Source: an uncultured Eubacteriales bacterium (GTDB lineage Bacteria; Bacillota; Clostridia; Peptostreptococcales; Anaerovoracaceae). Taken from it: a stretch of DNA of 62,777 nucleotides. The first letter of the stretch is position 1. Each line of letters opens with the position of its first letter. Below are positions 53,998 to 62,777 of this stretch, in pieces. Position numbers and translations under genes: made by a program. The DNA is taken from NCBI GenBank assembly GCA_902801255.1, contig CADCHO010000021.1, positions 1 through 62,777 of the forward strand. Direction: 5' to 3'. Below the pieces are notes generated by a model. The model made no database searches. It saw nothing but the letters and a program-made list of their open reading frames with translations, and was not told the origin of the DNA.

Positions 53998-56900
53998 ATG
54001 GCACAGCAGACAAACAGCAACAGTACAAAAAGGGGACCGGGAAGACCACCCGGGAGTAAGAATAAACCGAAAAATACTACGACAGGTACATCATCTAAAA
54101 AGCCATCATATTCAGGAAATCCTACAAAACAGGAAGTCCTCGATGAAATGAGGCGCAGAAGCGACCGTGAAAAAAGAAACAACGATGTGATATGGAGTAT
54201 CACTCTTATTGCTATCGCTCTGTTCCTGTTTTTTACAGTGGTCATGGATACTACGGGAAGCTTTGGCAGGACAGTACATGACATATGCAACGGACTTTTC
54301 GGAAAGATGGCTTTTGTGCTGCCTTTCCTTGTTCTGATTTTCGCCTTGCTGCTTTTGGCCGGGAAACTAAGCCATATCAATACACGCACAGCCATCTTCA
54401 GTCTGCTGATCTTTGTAAATATGTGCGTGCTGAATTCCTACAGATCCATCGATCCGGAGGATATAAGGTTCGGCTTCAAGGACATAGTGGACTTCTATAT
54501 TTATGGTGTTGACGGCAAAAAGGGAGGCGTGATCGGTATGGAGATTGGCTCCATACTTGCCAAACTTTTCGGCATGCCGGGTCTTCTTATCATTTCTATT
54601 ACTGTACTGATAATATCGATCTTTATGGTCGCCAATTCTCCTATATCAAGGCTTGCAGGCAGCGTAGGCATTAAACGCGAGCAAAAAAGAATACTCAGGG
54701 AGATTGAAGAAGATGAAAAACGCAGGCTTACTGACGATCAGATAAAAGCAGCAGTAGCAGCAGATCCTTCCATATCATCAGATGTAGAAGAAACGAAACC
54801 GTTCTGGAAATCCATCATCAGCGGCATTATACGTGAAGAGGAGCCTGATCACGGATCAGTTGATACTGTGGCAGCGATTCCGGCACCGACACCGTCTGTT
54901 GACGATATACCAAAGCCGTTCGGAAGCAGTGCAGCCGCACGCTCCGATAATATGGATTACACTCAGATAATCAATACACCTGTTCCGGCAACAGATAAAA
55001 AGATCAGCAGAGGAACCCTGTTCGGAAAGATGAAGGGAATGTTTGCCGGTATAGACAGCGAGACCGGTGAACCCGTCACTTCCGAAGCTTTGAAAAAATC
55101 TGAGCCTTCAGGCAAATCAGGTCTCAGCGGTGATAAATCCGCACCGAGAAGCGTTTATTCCGATGACCGGAACTTCGATTCCGAAGATGTGGATTACGGA
55201 TATCCGGGAAAAAAGCGCGCTCCGGCTAAGACGGCTCAGAAAACAGGTATGGGCCTTGGAGATCCTGACGAGATAGTACACTCAGGGTCATACGGACTTG
55301 ATGGACACGATAAATCAGGAAATAAGGTGAATACCAAAGGACTTGAACCTGAAGCAGCACCAAAGGCTGTCGGTGCGAAAGCCGGTACGGCTTCCGAAAA
55401 GCCTAAGACTGCAGCAGCTAAACCTGCCGCTGCAAAGCAGGAAGAAGTACAGGCTGCAAGTCCGGATGATGCAGCGATTTCAGCTGCATTCAATGCTGCC
55501 AGCGAAGATATGTCTTACGAGCTTCCTCCTGTCAGCCTGTTGAAGAGAGATACCAGTTCCAGACAGCTGATGAACGATGCTCAGCTTCAGGCAAAGGCAG
55601 AGCTTCTTGAACAGACCCTGAATGATTTCGGAGTAGACGCAAGAGTGCTTAAGGTAACTCAGGGGGCTTCCGTTACAAGATATGAAGTTCAGCCTGCTAC
55701 GGGAGTGAAAGTCGCCAGTATCACGAGACTCGCTGATGATATCGCGCTCAATCTGAGAGCCAAGAGCCTGCGTATAGAAGCTCCTATACCGGGCAAGGCG
55801 GCAGTAGGCATCGAGGTAGAGAATGACAAGCCGGCTCCGGTGCTGATCCGTGATCTTATCGAATCTGAAGAATTCATGGAAGCGCCGTCTGTTGTGGAAT
55901 TTGTTGTCGGTAAAGATATTTCCGGTAATAACATCGTAGCGGACCTGCGTGACATGCCTCATCTTCTCATAGCAGGAGCAACGGGTTCGGGCAAGTCCGT
56001 CTGCATCAACTCTATCGTGACAAGTTTCCTGTACAAGGCAAGGCCTTCGGAACTGAAACTCATAATGATCGACCCTAAAGTAGTAGAGCTCGGAAACTAC
56101 AACGGCATACCTCATATGCTTACACCTGTAGTAACCGATCCGCGCAAGGCAGCACGTGCTCTTGCCATTGCCGTTGAAGAGATGGACAAGAGATATGAAC
56201 TGTTTGCCGAGCACAATGTAAAGGATCTGCACTCATATAATGAACTCATGAGAGTCGATCAGAGATACGCGGACTGCAAGCCGCAGATCGTTATTATCAT
56301 CGATGAGCTCGCTGACCTTATGATGGCGTCTCCTTCAGAAGTTGAAAACTCGATCTGCCGCCTGGCGCAGAAGGCCAGAGCTGCAGGCATGCATCTTATC
56401 GTTGCGACACAGAGACCGTCTGTAGACGTAGTTACGGGTCTGATAAAGGCAAACATCCCTTCGAGGATCGCTTTCAGCGTGGCTTCTCAGTTCGACTCGC
56501 GTACTATACTCGATATGGCCGGAGCTGAAAAGCTTCTGGGTAAGGGCGATATGCTGTTCTCACCAGTGGGTTCAACTAAGCCTTACAGAGTGCAGGGTCC
56601 GTATATATCTGAAAAGGAAATCGATAAAGTAATCAAGTTCGTCAAGAAAGAGGGCGGCAACCCTGATTACGACGAAGAACTCAGAAGTGCTATCGAAAAT
56701 GCGGACAAGAAATCAAGCAAGGAGCCGCAGGATGAACTGACCGAAGATGCTATAGCATTCATCTTCAAGTCAAAACAGGCTTCTGTATCAATGCTTCAGA
56801 GAAGGTTCCGCATCGGATATAACAGAGCTGCGAGGATCATCGATGAAATAGAAGAAAAGGGCATTATAGGCCCGTCGGACGGATCAAGACCTCGCCAGCT

Positions 56901-57183
56901 GCTTATAACCGAGGAAGAATACTATGGAGGATATGAGTCTGAACCTGAACCGGAGCCGGAACCTGAACCGGTCAAAGTCAGTAAAGCGGAACCTGTCTAC
57001 GAGGCAGAACCCGTATATGTATCAGAAAATGCAAAAGAACCTGAATACGAAATGGCTCCGGAAGATGACGGGATACGTACATCCGGCAGGCTAAGTACCA
57101 CTCAGGCCATGGATTCATTCAATTCTTTGCCTGAATCAGTACGCCGCATGGTTATGGATGCAGACAGTGAAAGTGACTATTAA
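53998..57183 (+). CDS. ftsK: DNA translocase FtsK/SpoIIIE
   Basis: A 1061-residue septal DNA pump. An N-terminal basic region is followed by four membrane helices (about 62-225: LIAIALFLFFTVV, AFVLPFLVLIFALLLLA, TAIFSLLIFVNMCVL, LLIISITVLIISIFMV). A long low-complexity linker (about 240-510) leads to the RecA-like motor with Walker A GATGSGKSV near 660 and Walker B IVIIIDELADLMM near 765. The gamma winged helix (LQRRFRIGYNRAARIID near 940-956) reads DNA orientation. The C-terminal tail contains a repeated Glu-Pro stretch. Family length is usually 750-900, so the linker and tail are long. It starts an operon with rimO, pgsA and cinA. Confidence 0.96.
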   Translation: MAQQTNSNSTKRGPGRPPGSKNKPKNTTTGTSSKKPSYSGNPTKQEVLDEMRRRSDREKRNNDVIWSITLIAIALFLFFTVVMDTTGSFGRTVHDICNGLFGKMAFVLPFLVLIFALLLLAGKLSHINTRTAIFSLLIFVNMCVLNSYRSIDPEDIRFGFKDIVDFYIYGVDGKKGGVIGMEIGSILAKLFGMPGLLIISITVLIISIFMVANSPISRLAGSVGIKREQKRILREIEEDEKRRLTDDQIKAAVAADPSISSDVEETKPFWKSIISGIIREEEPDHGSVDTVAAIPAPTPSVDDIPKPFGSSAAARSDNMDYTQIINTPVPATDKKISRGTLFGKMKGMFAGIDSETGEPVTSEALKKSEPSGKSGLSGDKSAPRSVYSDDRNFDSEDVDYGYPGKKRAPAKTAQKTGMGLGDPDEIVHSGSYGLDGHDKSGNKVNTKGLEPEAAPKAVGAKAGTASEKPKTAAAKPAAAKQEEVQAASPDDAAISAAFNAASEDMSYELPPVSLLKRDTSSRQLMNDAQLQAKAELLEQTLNDFGVDARVLKVTQGASVTRYEVQPATGVKVASITRLADDIALNLRAKSLRIEAPIPGKAAVGIEVENDKPAPVLIRDLIESEEFMEAPSVVEFVVGKDISGNNIVADLRDMPHLLIAGATGSGKSVCINSIVTSFLYKARPSELKLIMIDPKVVELGNYNGIPHMLTPVVTDPRKAARALAIAVEEMDKRYELFAEHNVKDLHSYNELMRVDQRYADCKPQIVIIIDELADLMMASPSEVENSICRLAQKARAAGMHLIVATQRPSVDVVTGLIKANIPSRIAFSVASQFDSRTILDMAGAEKLLGKGDMLFSPVGSTKPYRVQGPYISEKEIDKVIKFVKKEGGNPDYDEELRSAIENADKKSSKEPQDELTEDAIAFIFKSKQASVSMLQRRFRIGYNRAARIIDEIEEKGIIGPSDGSRPRQLLITEEEYYGGYESEPEPEPEPEPVKVSKAEPVYEAEPVYVSENAKEPEYEMAPEDDGIRTSGRLSTTQAMDSFNSLPESVRRMVMDADSESDY

Positions 57184-57186
57184 AAT

Positions 57187-58521
57187 ATGAAAGTTTTTAT
57201 CGACACATACGGATGTGCAAAAAATGAATACGATTCATCAGTGCTCGCTGCATCTCTTGTTGAAAAGGGATGCAGCATAGTTGATAATACCGACGATGCT
57301 GATTTTATCGTACTCAATACCTGCGGTTTCATTGAAGACGCAAAAAAAGAGTCAATAGAGAGGATCTTCGACCTTATAGATCTGCGCGAAAAAGGCCAGA
57401 AAATCATAGTGACCGGCTGTCTTTCGGAACGTTACCACAAGGAGCTCGCGGAAGAGATACCTGAGGTGGACATGTTCTTTGGAGTCAATGACTATGATGA
57501 TATCCCTGACATTATCCTTTCTGAAGATAAAACAGATGAAAGTTCAGATAAAGTAGGCTGCGTTCTTGACAGACTGCCTTACCGCAAACGTGTGATAGAA
57601 GAAGGTTCTCACTTTGCATATATGAAGATTGCTGAAGGGTGCTACAACGCCTGCAGTTTCTGTGCGATTCCGGGAATAAGAGGAACGTTCCGATCCAAGA
57701 AGATGGAGGATTGCGTCAAGGAGGCTGAAGATCTTGCAGCAAACGGAATAAAGGAACTCATCCTTATCGCTCAGGATACATCCCAGTACGGGCGCGATCT
57801 TTACGGCGAAGTGCGTTTGCCTGAGCTATTGCGCAGGCTTTGCAGGGTTGAAGGCATAGAATGGATAAGATTAATGTACGTTTACGATAATGGTATTACT
57901 GACGAACTAATCGAAACCATTGCAAGCGAGCCTAAGATCTGTAAATATATCGATATGCCTATACAACACGTGTCGGATAATGTCCTGAACATGATGAGAA
58001 GGCGTTCAAGCGGTGATTCCATAAAGGAAGTCATCAAAAAACTCAGAGACAGGATCCCTGATGTACACATAAGAACAACGCTGCTTGTCGGCTTTCCGGG
58101 TGAGACACAGGAAGACATTGATGAACTCATCGACTTTATTGACACCTATGAAATTGACAGACTCGGAGCTTTCGCTTTCTCCGAGGAGGAGGGAACACCT
58201 TCATTCACAATGGAAGGGAAGATCCCTGAAGAAGAACGGAGAGCAAGGCGCGATCTTGTAATGCAGCATCAGCAGGCTGTCAGTGAAAAGCTTAACGAAC
58301 GCAAGATAGGCAAAGTATATGAGGTCATTGTTGATGAATGCATCGAGCTGTATGCTGAAGGCATAAATGTGTATTCAGGACGCACCAGATATGATGCACC
58401 TGAAATAGACTGTGCGGTTACTTTTACCACCAATAAAATGGGACTTTATCCTGGAGACATCGTAAAAGTACGTATAACTGATACCTATGAGTATGATCTA
58501 GAAGGAGAAGAGGTAGAATAA
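57187..58521 (+). CDS. rimO: Ribosomal protein S12 methylthiotransferase RimO
   Basis: A 444-residue radical SAM enzyme that methylthiolates an aspartate of S12. The N-terminal UPF0004 domain supplies Cys11 in YGCAKNEYDS, Cys in NTCGFIEDA and GCLSERY for the auxiliary cluster. The radical SAM cluster is CYNACSFCAIP near 154-164. A TRAM domain closes the protein (about 375-440). ATG 57187 is 3 bases after ftsK, and the end touches pgsA (base 58521 shared). Confidence 0.95.
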   Translation: MKVFIDTYGCAKNEYDSSVLAASLVEKGCSIVDNTDDADFIVLNTCGFIEDAKKESIERIFDLIDLREKGQKIIVTGCLSERYHKELAEEIPEVDMFFGVNDYDDIPDIILSEDKTDESSDKVGCVLDRLPYRKRVIEEGSHFAYMKIAEGCYNACSFCAIPGIRGTFRSKKMEDCVKEAEDLAANGIKELILIAQDTSQYGRDLYGEVRLPELLRRLCRVEGIEWIRLMYVYDNGITDELIETIASEPKICKYIDMPIQHVSDNVLNMMRRRSSGDSIKEVIKKLRDRIPDVHIRTTLLVGFPGETQEDIDELIDFIDTYEIDRLGAFAFSEEEGTPSFTMEGKIPEEERRARRDLVMQHQQAVSEKLNERKIGKVYEVIVDECIELYAEGINVYSGRTRYDAPEIDCAVTFTTNKMGLYPGDIVKVRITDTYEYDLEGEEVE

Positions 58522-59054
58522 TGAATCTTCCAAACAAACTGACAATCGGCCGTATGATAGCTGTACCGTTTTTCATTGCGGCATATCTGCTGGGATACTT
58601 TCCGGCTGCACTGGTGATTTTCTGTGCCGCATCGTTCACAGATTACCTGGATGGAAACATAGCCCGCAAGCGGGGGCTGGTCACCAATTTCGGAAAAATA
58701 ATGGATCCGCTCGCAGATAAGATCCTGGTCTATTCTGCGCTGTGTCTGTTCATAGAGTCAGGTATCATAAAGGCATGGATGCTCATTCTCATTCTTGCCC
58801 GGGAATTCGTGGTTGCGGGCATGAGAACTGTTGCAGCATCAGAAGGAACCGTACTGGCTGCAGGCATGTCCGGCAAAATCAAGACCGTACTTCAGATGGT
58901 AGCTGTTATCTTATTCATCTTTGCACTCTGTCTTACGGATGCAAAGCCGACTGTCATGATGGTTGCAAATGTTGTTTTCTATGCATCCCTTGTTATGACG
59001 GTTTATTCCGGAGCAGAATACGTGTGGAAGAACCGCAGTGTATTCAGTATGTAG
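58521..59054 (+). CDS. pgsA: CDP-diacylglycerol-glycerol-3-phosphate 3-phosphatidyltransferase PgsA
   Basis: A 177-residue membrane enzyme for phosphatidylglycerol phosphate synthesis. The CDP-alcohol motif with DG, AR, G, D and D is seen in DYLDGNIARKRGLVTNFGK and continues to MDPLADK, about residues 40-65. Four hydrophobic helices are visible. The ATG follows GAAGGAGAAG within rimO. cinA starts 13 bases downstream; pgsA-cinA-recA is a known order. Confidence 0.94.
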   Translation: MNLPNKLTIGRMIAVPFFIAAYLLGYFPAALVIFCAASFTDYLDGNIARKRGLVTNFGKIMDPLADKILVYSALCLFIESGIIKAWMLILILAREFVVAGMRTVAASEGTVLAAGMSGKIKTVLQMVAVILFIFALCLTDAKPTVMMVANVVFYASLVMTVYSGAEYVWKNRSVFSM

Positions 59055-59067
59055 GAGGGAGTAAAGC

Positions 59068-60297
59068 TTGAAAACGTCCATACTTGCCGTCGGAACTGAG
59101 CTCCTTTTCGGACAGACGGTCAATACAAATGCTGCTTTCCTGTCAGACAAGCTCAATCATATGGGCTTTGATGTGATGTATCATTTTGTGGTCGGAGATA
59201 ATCCGGCAAGACTCAAGGCAAAACTTGCCGAAGCTTTCAGTGATACGGATCTTGTTATTCTTACAGGTGGCCTCGGGCCTACCCAGGATGACCTCACAAA
59301 AGAGATGGTTGCCGAGTATATGGGTAAAGGCATGCACCTTGATAAAAATGTGCTGGAGCAGCTAGAGGAGTTCTTTGAAAAGCGCGGAAAAGCCATGGCA
59401 GAGAACAATATAAAGCAGGCGTATCTTCCTGACGGATGTACACCTTTCTACAATGCTTCAGGTACAGCTCCTGGCTTTGCTTTAAACACGGACGACAAAA
59501 CAGCGATATGCCTGCCGGGACCGCCGCGTGAAATGAAATGGCTGTGGGACAACGGGGTCAGGGAATATCTCGAACAGTTCATGGATAAAAAGATGTTCTA
59601 CCGTGTGATCCGCACCATAGGCATCGGAGAATCCGATCTTGAAACACTACTGATGCCTGTGATAGACGGGCAGACCGATCCTACGGTTGCTACTTACGCA
59701 AAGGAAGGAGAGTGCACACTCAGAGTCGCTTCACAGAGGGATACAACAGAAGAAGCCGAAGCGGCAGTAAATGAGATGATAGAGCGCATTGACAGCCTCG
59801 TCGGAGATTTCATATACAGCTATGATGATGAAGATCTCAAAGAAGTGGTAGTCAGGATACTAAAAGAAAAAGGTCTGACTATCACATCAGCCGAATCGTG
59901 CACGGGGGGTAAGTTTCCTGCAGCAATAACTGATGTTGCAGGTGCCTCGGACGTACTTTCTTCTGCATATATAACTTATTCAAATGAAAGCAAGATCAAA
60001 GAACTTGGCGTTCCGGCTGAACTGATCGACAGATATGGCGTCGTAAGTCCACAGGTTGCTGAAGCAATGGCTATTGGAGCAAAAGCAAGGTCAGGAGCAG
60101 ACATTGCTGTTTCAGTAACGGGTTATGCCGGCCCTGAAGCCGATCCCGGACACGAAGCAGGGGAAGCATATATAGGGTTTGCGATTGGAGATAAAGTGGG
60201 GCATCATGATGTCTGCACATCCAGAAATGACCGGAAGTGGAACCGGAACTACATTCTGCTGAGGATGCTGAGGGCCGTATATCAGCTTATAAAGTGA
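59068..60297 (+). CDS. cinA: CinA family protein (competence/damage-inducible; nicotinamide mononucleotide deamidase type)
   Basis: A 409-residue protein with TTG start, AGGAGGGA 8 bases upstream. The N-terminal MoCF-like domain (TELLFGQTVNTNAAFLS, GGLGPTQDDLTKEM) covers about 1-170. The C-terminal CinA domain carries TSAESCTGGKFPAAITDVAGASDV near 273-296, with catalytic Ser and Lys of the NMN deamidase, and VSVTGYAGPEADPG near 349-362. CinA is co-transcribed with recA in pneumococcal competence; here recA is separated by a 176-base gap with its own promoter. Confidence 0.94.
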   Translation: MKTSILAVGTELLFGQTVNTNAAFLSDKLNHMGFDVMYHFVVGDNPARLKAKLAEAFSDTDLVILTGGLGPTQDDLTKEMVAEYMGKGMHLDKNVLEQLEEFFEKRGKAMAENNIKQAYLPDGCTPFYNASGTAPGFALNTDDKTAICLPGPPREMKWLWDNGVREYLEQFMDKKMFYRVIRTIGIGESDLETLLMPVIDGQTDPTVATYAKEGECTLRVASQRDTTEEAEAAVNEMIERIDSLVGDFIYSYDDEDLKEVVVRILKEKGLTITSAESCTGGKFPAAITDVAGASDVLSSAYITYSNESKIKELGVPAELIDRYGVVSPQVAEAMAIGAKARSGADIAVSVTGYAGPEADPGHEAGEAYIGFAIGDKVGHHDVCTSRNDRKWNRNYILLRMLRAVYQLIK

Positions 60298-60405
60298 GTC
60301 CGGGTCCGGTACGGTAAAAAGGTGCCGCAAACCATAAAAAGGGCTTCAGATGTCGATTAGCGGGCTTTTACAGTTCGACAAATCACGGCGCATGAAAATA
60401 TAATA

Positions 60406-60434
60406 TTGACATAGCAAGTTTAATTCAGTATTAT
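60406..60434 (+). promoter_or_regulatory. Promoter of recA
   Basis: TTGACA (60406-60411), 17 bases, TATTAT (60429-60434). The LexA box begins 6 bases after the -10, covering the transcription start. Confidence 0.88.
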
Positions 60435-60439
60435 CATTA

Positions 60440-60453
60440 CGAACAAGTGTTCT
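60440..60453 (+). promoter_or_regulatory. LexA (SOS) box before recA
   Basis: CGAACAAGTGTTCT fits the Firmicutes SOS box CGAACRNRYGTTYC at 13 of 14 positions. It lies over the expected transcription start, so LexA bound here would block recA transcription. Confidence 0.85.
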
Positions 60454-60473
60454 ATTAATAAAACGGAGGCAAT

Positions 60474-61529
60474 ATGGCAGTACAGAACGCAGAAAGCGCA
60501 GCAAAAGAAAAAGCATTGCAGCAGGCGCTTGATCAGATACAGAAACAATACGGCAAGGGCGCTATCATGCGTCTCGGAGAGTCCGGACCTGTAAGCAATA
60601 TAGATGTTATTTCAACCGGTTCGGTAAGTCTTGATTTTGCAACAGGAGTAGGCGGATATCCTAAGGGAAGGATAATCGAAATCTATGGTCCTGAGTCTTC
60701 AGGTAAAACAACCCTTACTCTTCATGCAATTGCCGAGGCTCAGAGGAACGGCGGTCAGGCAGCATTTATCGATGCAGAGCACGCACTTGATCCGGTATAT
60801 GCGAAAAATCTCGGTGTCAATGTTGATGAGCTGCTGGTATCCCAGCCGGATACAGGCGAACAGGCACTTGAGATCTGCGAGATGCTCACAAGGAGCGGAG
60901 CGGTCGATATCATCGTAATAGACTCTGTCGCAGCGCTCGTACCTAAGGCTGAGATCCAGGGCGAAATGGGAGATTCCCATGTAGGCCTTCAGGCAAGGCT
61001 CATGTCACAGGCTCTTCGTAAGATTGCCGGAGCTATCAACAGGTCCAGCACCTGCGTTATTTTCATAAACCAGTTAAGAGAAAAAATCGGCATTATGTTC
61101 GGCAATCCCGAGACTACTACGGGCGGACGTGCGCTTAAGTTCTATGCTTCCATGAGACTCGATGTAAGAAAGATCGACACGATCAAGAAGGGCGAAGACG
61201 TACTCGGAAACCGCACAAGGGTAAAGATCGTAAAGAACAAGGTTGCGCCTCCGTTCAGAAAGGCTGAGTTCGATATCATGTACGGTACAGGCATCTCGCT
61301 TTCCGGAGATATCCTGGATCTTGCGTCTGACGTTGGTATAATCGATAAATCCGGATCCTGGTACAGCTATAAGAATGAAAGAATCGGCCAGGGCAGGGAG
61401 AATGTAAAGGCGTATCTCGAAGCAAATCCGGATGTTCTCGAAGAAATCCGAGGCAAGCTCATGAAGCATCTCATGGGAACAGATGATGAAGGTCTGAAAG
61501 TAGATGAAGACGGAGTCGTGATCGAATAA
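60474..61529 (+). CDS. recA: Recombinase RecA
   Basis: A 351-residue strand-exchange ATPase. Walker A is GPESSGKTT, near residues 71-79; Walker B is [12 protein letters not shown] near 145-156; the loop 2 region with [11 protein letters not shown] near 206-216 and the C-terminal acidic tail follow. ACGGAGG precedes the ATG. Regulated by the SOS box just upstream. recX, a common neighbour, does not follow; a YbaK-family gene does. Confidence 0.97.
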   Translation: MAVQNAESAAKEKALQQALDQIQKQYGKGAIMRLGESGPVSNIDVISTGSVSLDFATGVGGYPKGRIIEIYGPESSGKTTLTLHAIAEAQRNGGQAAFIDAEHALDPVYAKNLGVNVDELLVSQPDTGEQALEICEMLTRSGAVDIIVIDSVAALVPKAEIQGEMGDSHVGLQARLMSQALRKIAGAINRSSTCVIFINQLREKIGIMFGNPETTTGGRALKFYASMRLDVRKIDTIKKGEDVLGNRTRVKIVKNKVAPPFRKAEFDIMYGTGISLSGDILDLASDVGIIDKSGSWYSYKNERIGQGRENVKAYLEANPDVLEEIRGKLMKHLMGTDDEGLKVDEDGVVIE

Positions 61530-61530
61530 C

Positions 61531-62073
61531 ATGGAACTCTTTAAAGGAAGACCGGCAGACTTATCGGACAGATCTGAAAAAGAAATCAAAGTATACGATT
61601 ATCTTGATAAGCTTGCGATAGATTACTGGAGACTTGATCATGCACCTGCATTCGGATATGAAGAAGATCTATGCAGGGAAATAGAGGAATCATTGGGGGC
61701 AAGGATATGCAAGAATCTTTTCCTTGCGAACCGTCAGCGTACTAAATTCTATATGCTGATGATCCCCGAGCATAAAGTTTTCCGCAGCAGTGACATATCA
61801 AAACAGGCAGGCAGCTCAAGACTGCATTTTGCTGAATCTGAGTACATGGAAGAACTCATAGAATGTTCACCGGGTTCAGCAAGCGTGATGGGGCTTATCA
61901 ATGATACAGAACACAGAGTACAGCTGCTCGTCGATGATGATGTCATCAACTCGGAATACGTTGGCTGTCACCCGTGTATCAACACTTCCAGTCTCAGAAT
62001 CAGATCTGAAGACATATTCAATAAGTTTGTCAAAGCAACTGGTCACGATTTTATAGTCGTACATGCTGAATAG
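61531..62073 (+). CDS. YbaK/ProX family aminoacyl-tRNA deacylase
   Basis: A 180-residue protein of the YbaK/ProX editing family, which hydrolyses mischarged tRNA (Ala or Cys on tRNA-Pro). The catalytic-domain features are VYDYLDKLAIDYWRLDH near 27-43, ICKNLFLANRQRTKFYML near 64-81, and the conserved C-terminal GSASVMGLINDTEHRVQLLVD near 114-134. The ProX group is the likely match. ATG is one base after the recA stop region, with no ribosome site, implying coupling to recA. Confidence 0.88.
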   Translation: MELFKGRPADLSDRSEKEIKVYDYLDKLAIDYWRLDHAPAFGYEEDLCREIEESLGARICKNLFLANRQRTKFYMLMIPEHKVFRSSDISKQAGSSRLHFAESEYMEELIECSPGSASVMGLINDTEHRVQLLVDDDVINSEYVGCHPCINTSSLRIRSEDIFNKFVKATGHDFIVVHAE

Positions 62074-62096
62074 TGAAAAATTTATAAAATTCCTTC

Positions 62097-62125
62097 TTGA
62101 CCTTGCAATCGCAATGTAGTATCAT
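62097..62125 (+). promoter_or_regulatory. Promoter of the rplU operon
   Basis: TTGACC (62097-62102), 17 bases, TATCAT (62120-62125). Confidence 0.8.
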
Positions 62126-62129
62126 TTTC

Positions 62130-62203
62130 TGCGGTTAACCGCGCGGAGCGGGTTTTTTAAGCGTAGCACCCATACTCCGGCGAGTCTGGTTTAAGGAGGA
62201 ATT
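62130..62203 (+). ncRNA. Ribosomal protein L21 leader
   Basis: The 5' leader holds GCGGTTAACCGC (palindrome), the GCGCGGAGCGGGTTTTTTAA stretch and the ACTCCGGCGAGTCTGGTTTA segment before the ribosome site. This order resembles the L21 leader family of Firmicutes, where L21 binding regulates its own operon. Boundaries are estimated. Confidence 0.65.
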
Positions 62204-62210
62204 TGAAATT

Positions 62211-62702
62211 ATGTATGCTATCATTAAGACAGGTGGCAAGCAGTACAGAGTACAGCAGGGAGACGAGTTCAGAGTTGAGAAGCTCGTTGCTAACGTTGGC
62301 GACAAGGTCGTATTCGACGAAGTAGTAGCTGTAGGCGGTGACAAGCTTGTTGTCGGCACACCATTCGTAGAGGGATACGCAGTAGAGGCTGAAGTTCTCG
62401 AGCAGGGCAAAGCTGATAAGGTAATCATCTACAAGTACAAGGCTAAAAAGGATTACAGACGTAAAAACGGTCACAGACAGCCATATACGCTGGTAAAGGT
62501 AACCGGTATCGGCGCTTCCGCCAAGAAGGCAGAGAAGGCCGCTAAGGCTGAAGAGCCTGCAAAGGAAGAAGCTAAGGCTGCACCAAAGGTCAGCGCTTCA
62601 ATGAAGAAAGACGAGCTTCTGGCAGTTGCAAAAGAGATGGGAGTCGAAGTAGACGCTAAGGCTACAAAGGCTGACATCATCGCTGCTATCGAGGCTAAGT
62701 AA
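62211..62702 (+). CDS. rplU: 50S ribosomal protein L21 with C-terminal SAP-like extension
   Basis: A 163-residue protein. The first 103 residues are normal L21: [38 protein letters not shown]. The following 60 residues are an Ala/Lys/Glu-rich linker, then a small domain [20 protein letters not shown] plus [10 protein letters not shown] that resembles a HeH/SAP or Rho N-terminal helical fold. Typical L21 ends at about 103. AAGGAGG precedes the ATG. rpmA follows after 18 bases, with no prp gene between. Confidence 0.95.
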   Translation: MYAIIKTGGKQYRVQQGDEFRVEKLVANVGDKVVFDEVVAVGGDKLVVGTPFVEGYAVEAEVLEQGKADKVIIYKYKAKKDYRRKNGHRQPYTLVKVTGIGASAKKAEKAAKAEEPAKEEAKAAPKVSASMKKDELLAVAKEMGVEVDAKATKADIIAAIEAK

Positions 62703-62720
62703 TTTAGAGGAGGAAGCAAA

Positions 62721-62777
62721 GATGTCAAGTAAAAAAGGAGTAGGAAGTTCCAAGAACGGCAGAGACTCCGAGGCGAA
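62721..62777 (+). CDS. rpmA: 50S ribosomal protein L27, start only
   Basis: The first 19 codons read MSSKKGVGSSKNGRDSEA and match L27 directly. AGGAGG lies 9 bases before the ATG. In many Firmicutes L27 carries an N-terminal extension cut by the Prp protease (ending FFASKKG); here there is none. The gene leaves the window. Confidence 0.9.

Noticed and set aside
55480-56232. 250-codon minus-strand open frame opposite the ftsK motor
   Set aside because: Shadow of the conserved FtsK ATPase domain.
60330-60372. Terminator hairpin after cinA
   Set aside because: GGGCTTCAG and CGGGCTTTT are direct-repeat-like, not an inverted repeat; no stable stem was found.

Overview
The window looks like a chromosomal housekeeping segment of an anaerobic Firmicute of the class Clostridia. 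The signs are gene order (priA-def-fmt-rsmB-stp-prkC-rsgA-rpe, ruvCAB-queA-tgt, ftsK-rimO-pgsA-cinA-recA), HslUV with a short Firmicutes-type HslV propeptide, PASTA-kinase signalling, an L21 leader, a CGAAC-type SOS box and ammonia-dependent asparagine synthetase. The genus cannot be fixed from the sequence alone. No phage, transposase, insertion sequence or CRISPR array is visible.

Layout. 1-9.3 kb: end of an S1-domain protein, a HAD phosphatase, then yraN-yifB-dprA and topA-hslV-hslU, and an IMPACT-family protein. 9.4-10.7 kb: an array of 14 tRNA genes with its own promoter and terminator. 10.8-15.3 kb: a small XRE regulator, a secreted glucosaminidase-like hydrolase, a radical SAM gene on the minus strand, queH and asnA. 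15.4-24.9 kb: the priA-to-rpe operon (restart helicase, formyl-Met processing, rRNA methylation, Ser/Thr phosphatase and kinase, ribosome assembly GTPase), lacking rlmN. 25.0-29.9 kb: comEC, an AT-rich accessory patch with an unnamed PD-(D/E)XK-like gene and repeats, then holA. 29.9-32.0 kb (minus): recN and argR. 32.3-39.3 kb: ruvCAB-queA-tgt, an unknown small gene, a uracil-5 methyltransferase and a lipid kinase. 39.4-47.5 kb (minus): a reduced prephenate dehydratase/ACT protein, MgtC, an NSS symporter, a very large class A PBP and a membrane-anchored degenerate M20 protein. 47.7-53.4 kb: rpmB, Asp23/Gls24, recG-rsmD-coaD, a coiled-coil protein and tmcAL. 53.4-62.8 kb: tRNA-Pro(CGG), rpmF, ftsK-rimO-pgsA-cinA, SOS-controlled recA, a YbaK/ProX deacylase, and rplU with its leader followed by the start of rpmA.

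Major themes are DNA repair and recombination (recN, ruvABC, recG, recA, priA, dprA, comEC, yifB), translation and tRNA modification (queH/queA/tgt, rsmB, rsmD, rimO, tmcAL, fmt/def), and the cell envelope. The most unusual points are two ribosomal protein genes (rpmB, rpmF) that appear internally shortened, each losing a predicted zinc ligand; a two-unit 65-nt structured repeat directly abutting holA; the AT-rich island with recurrent CAAGATTT motifs; a hairpin that could mask the comEC ribosome site; a probable leaderless ruvC mRNA; and two shrunken or degenerate enzyme-like proteins (prephenate dehydratase and M20 peptidase).
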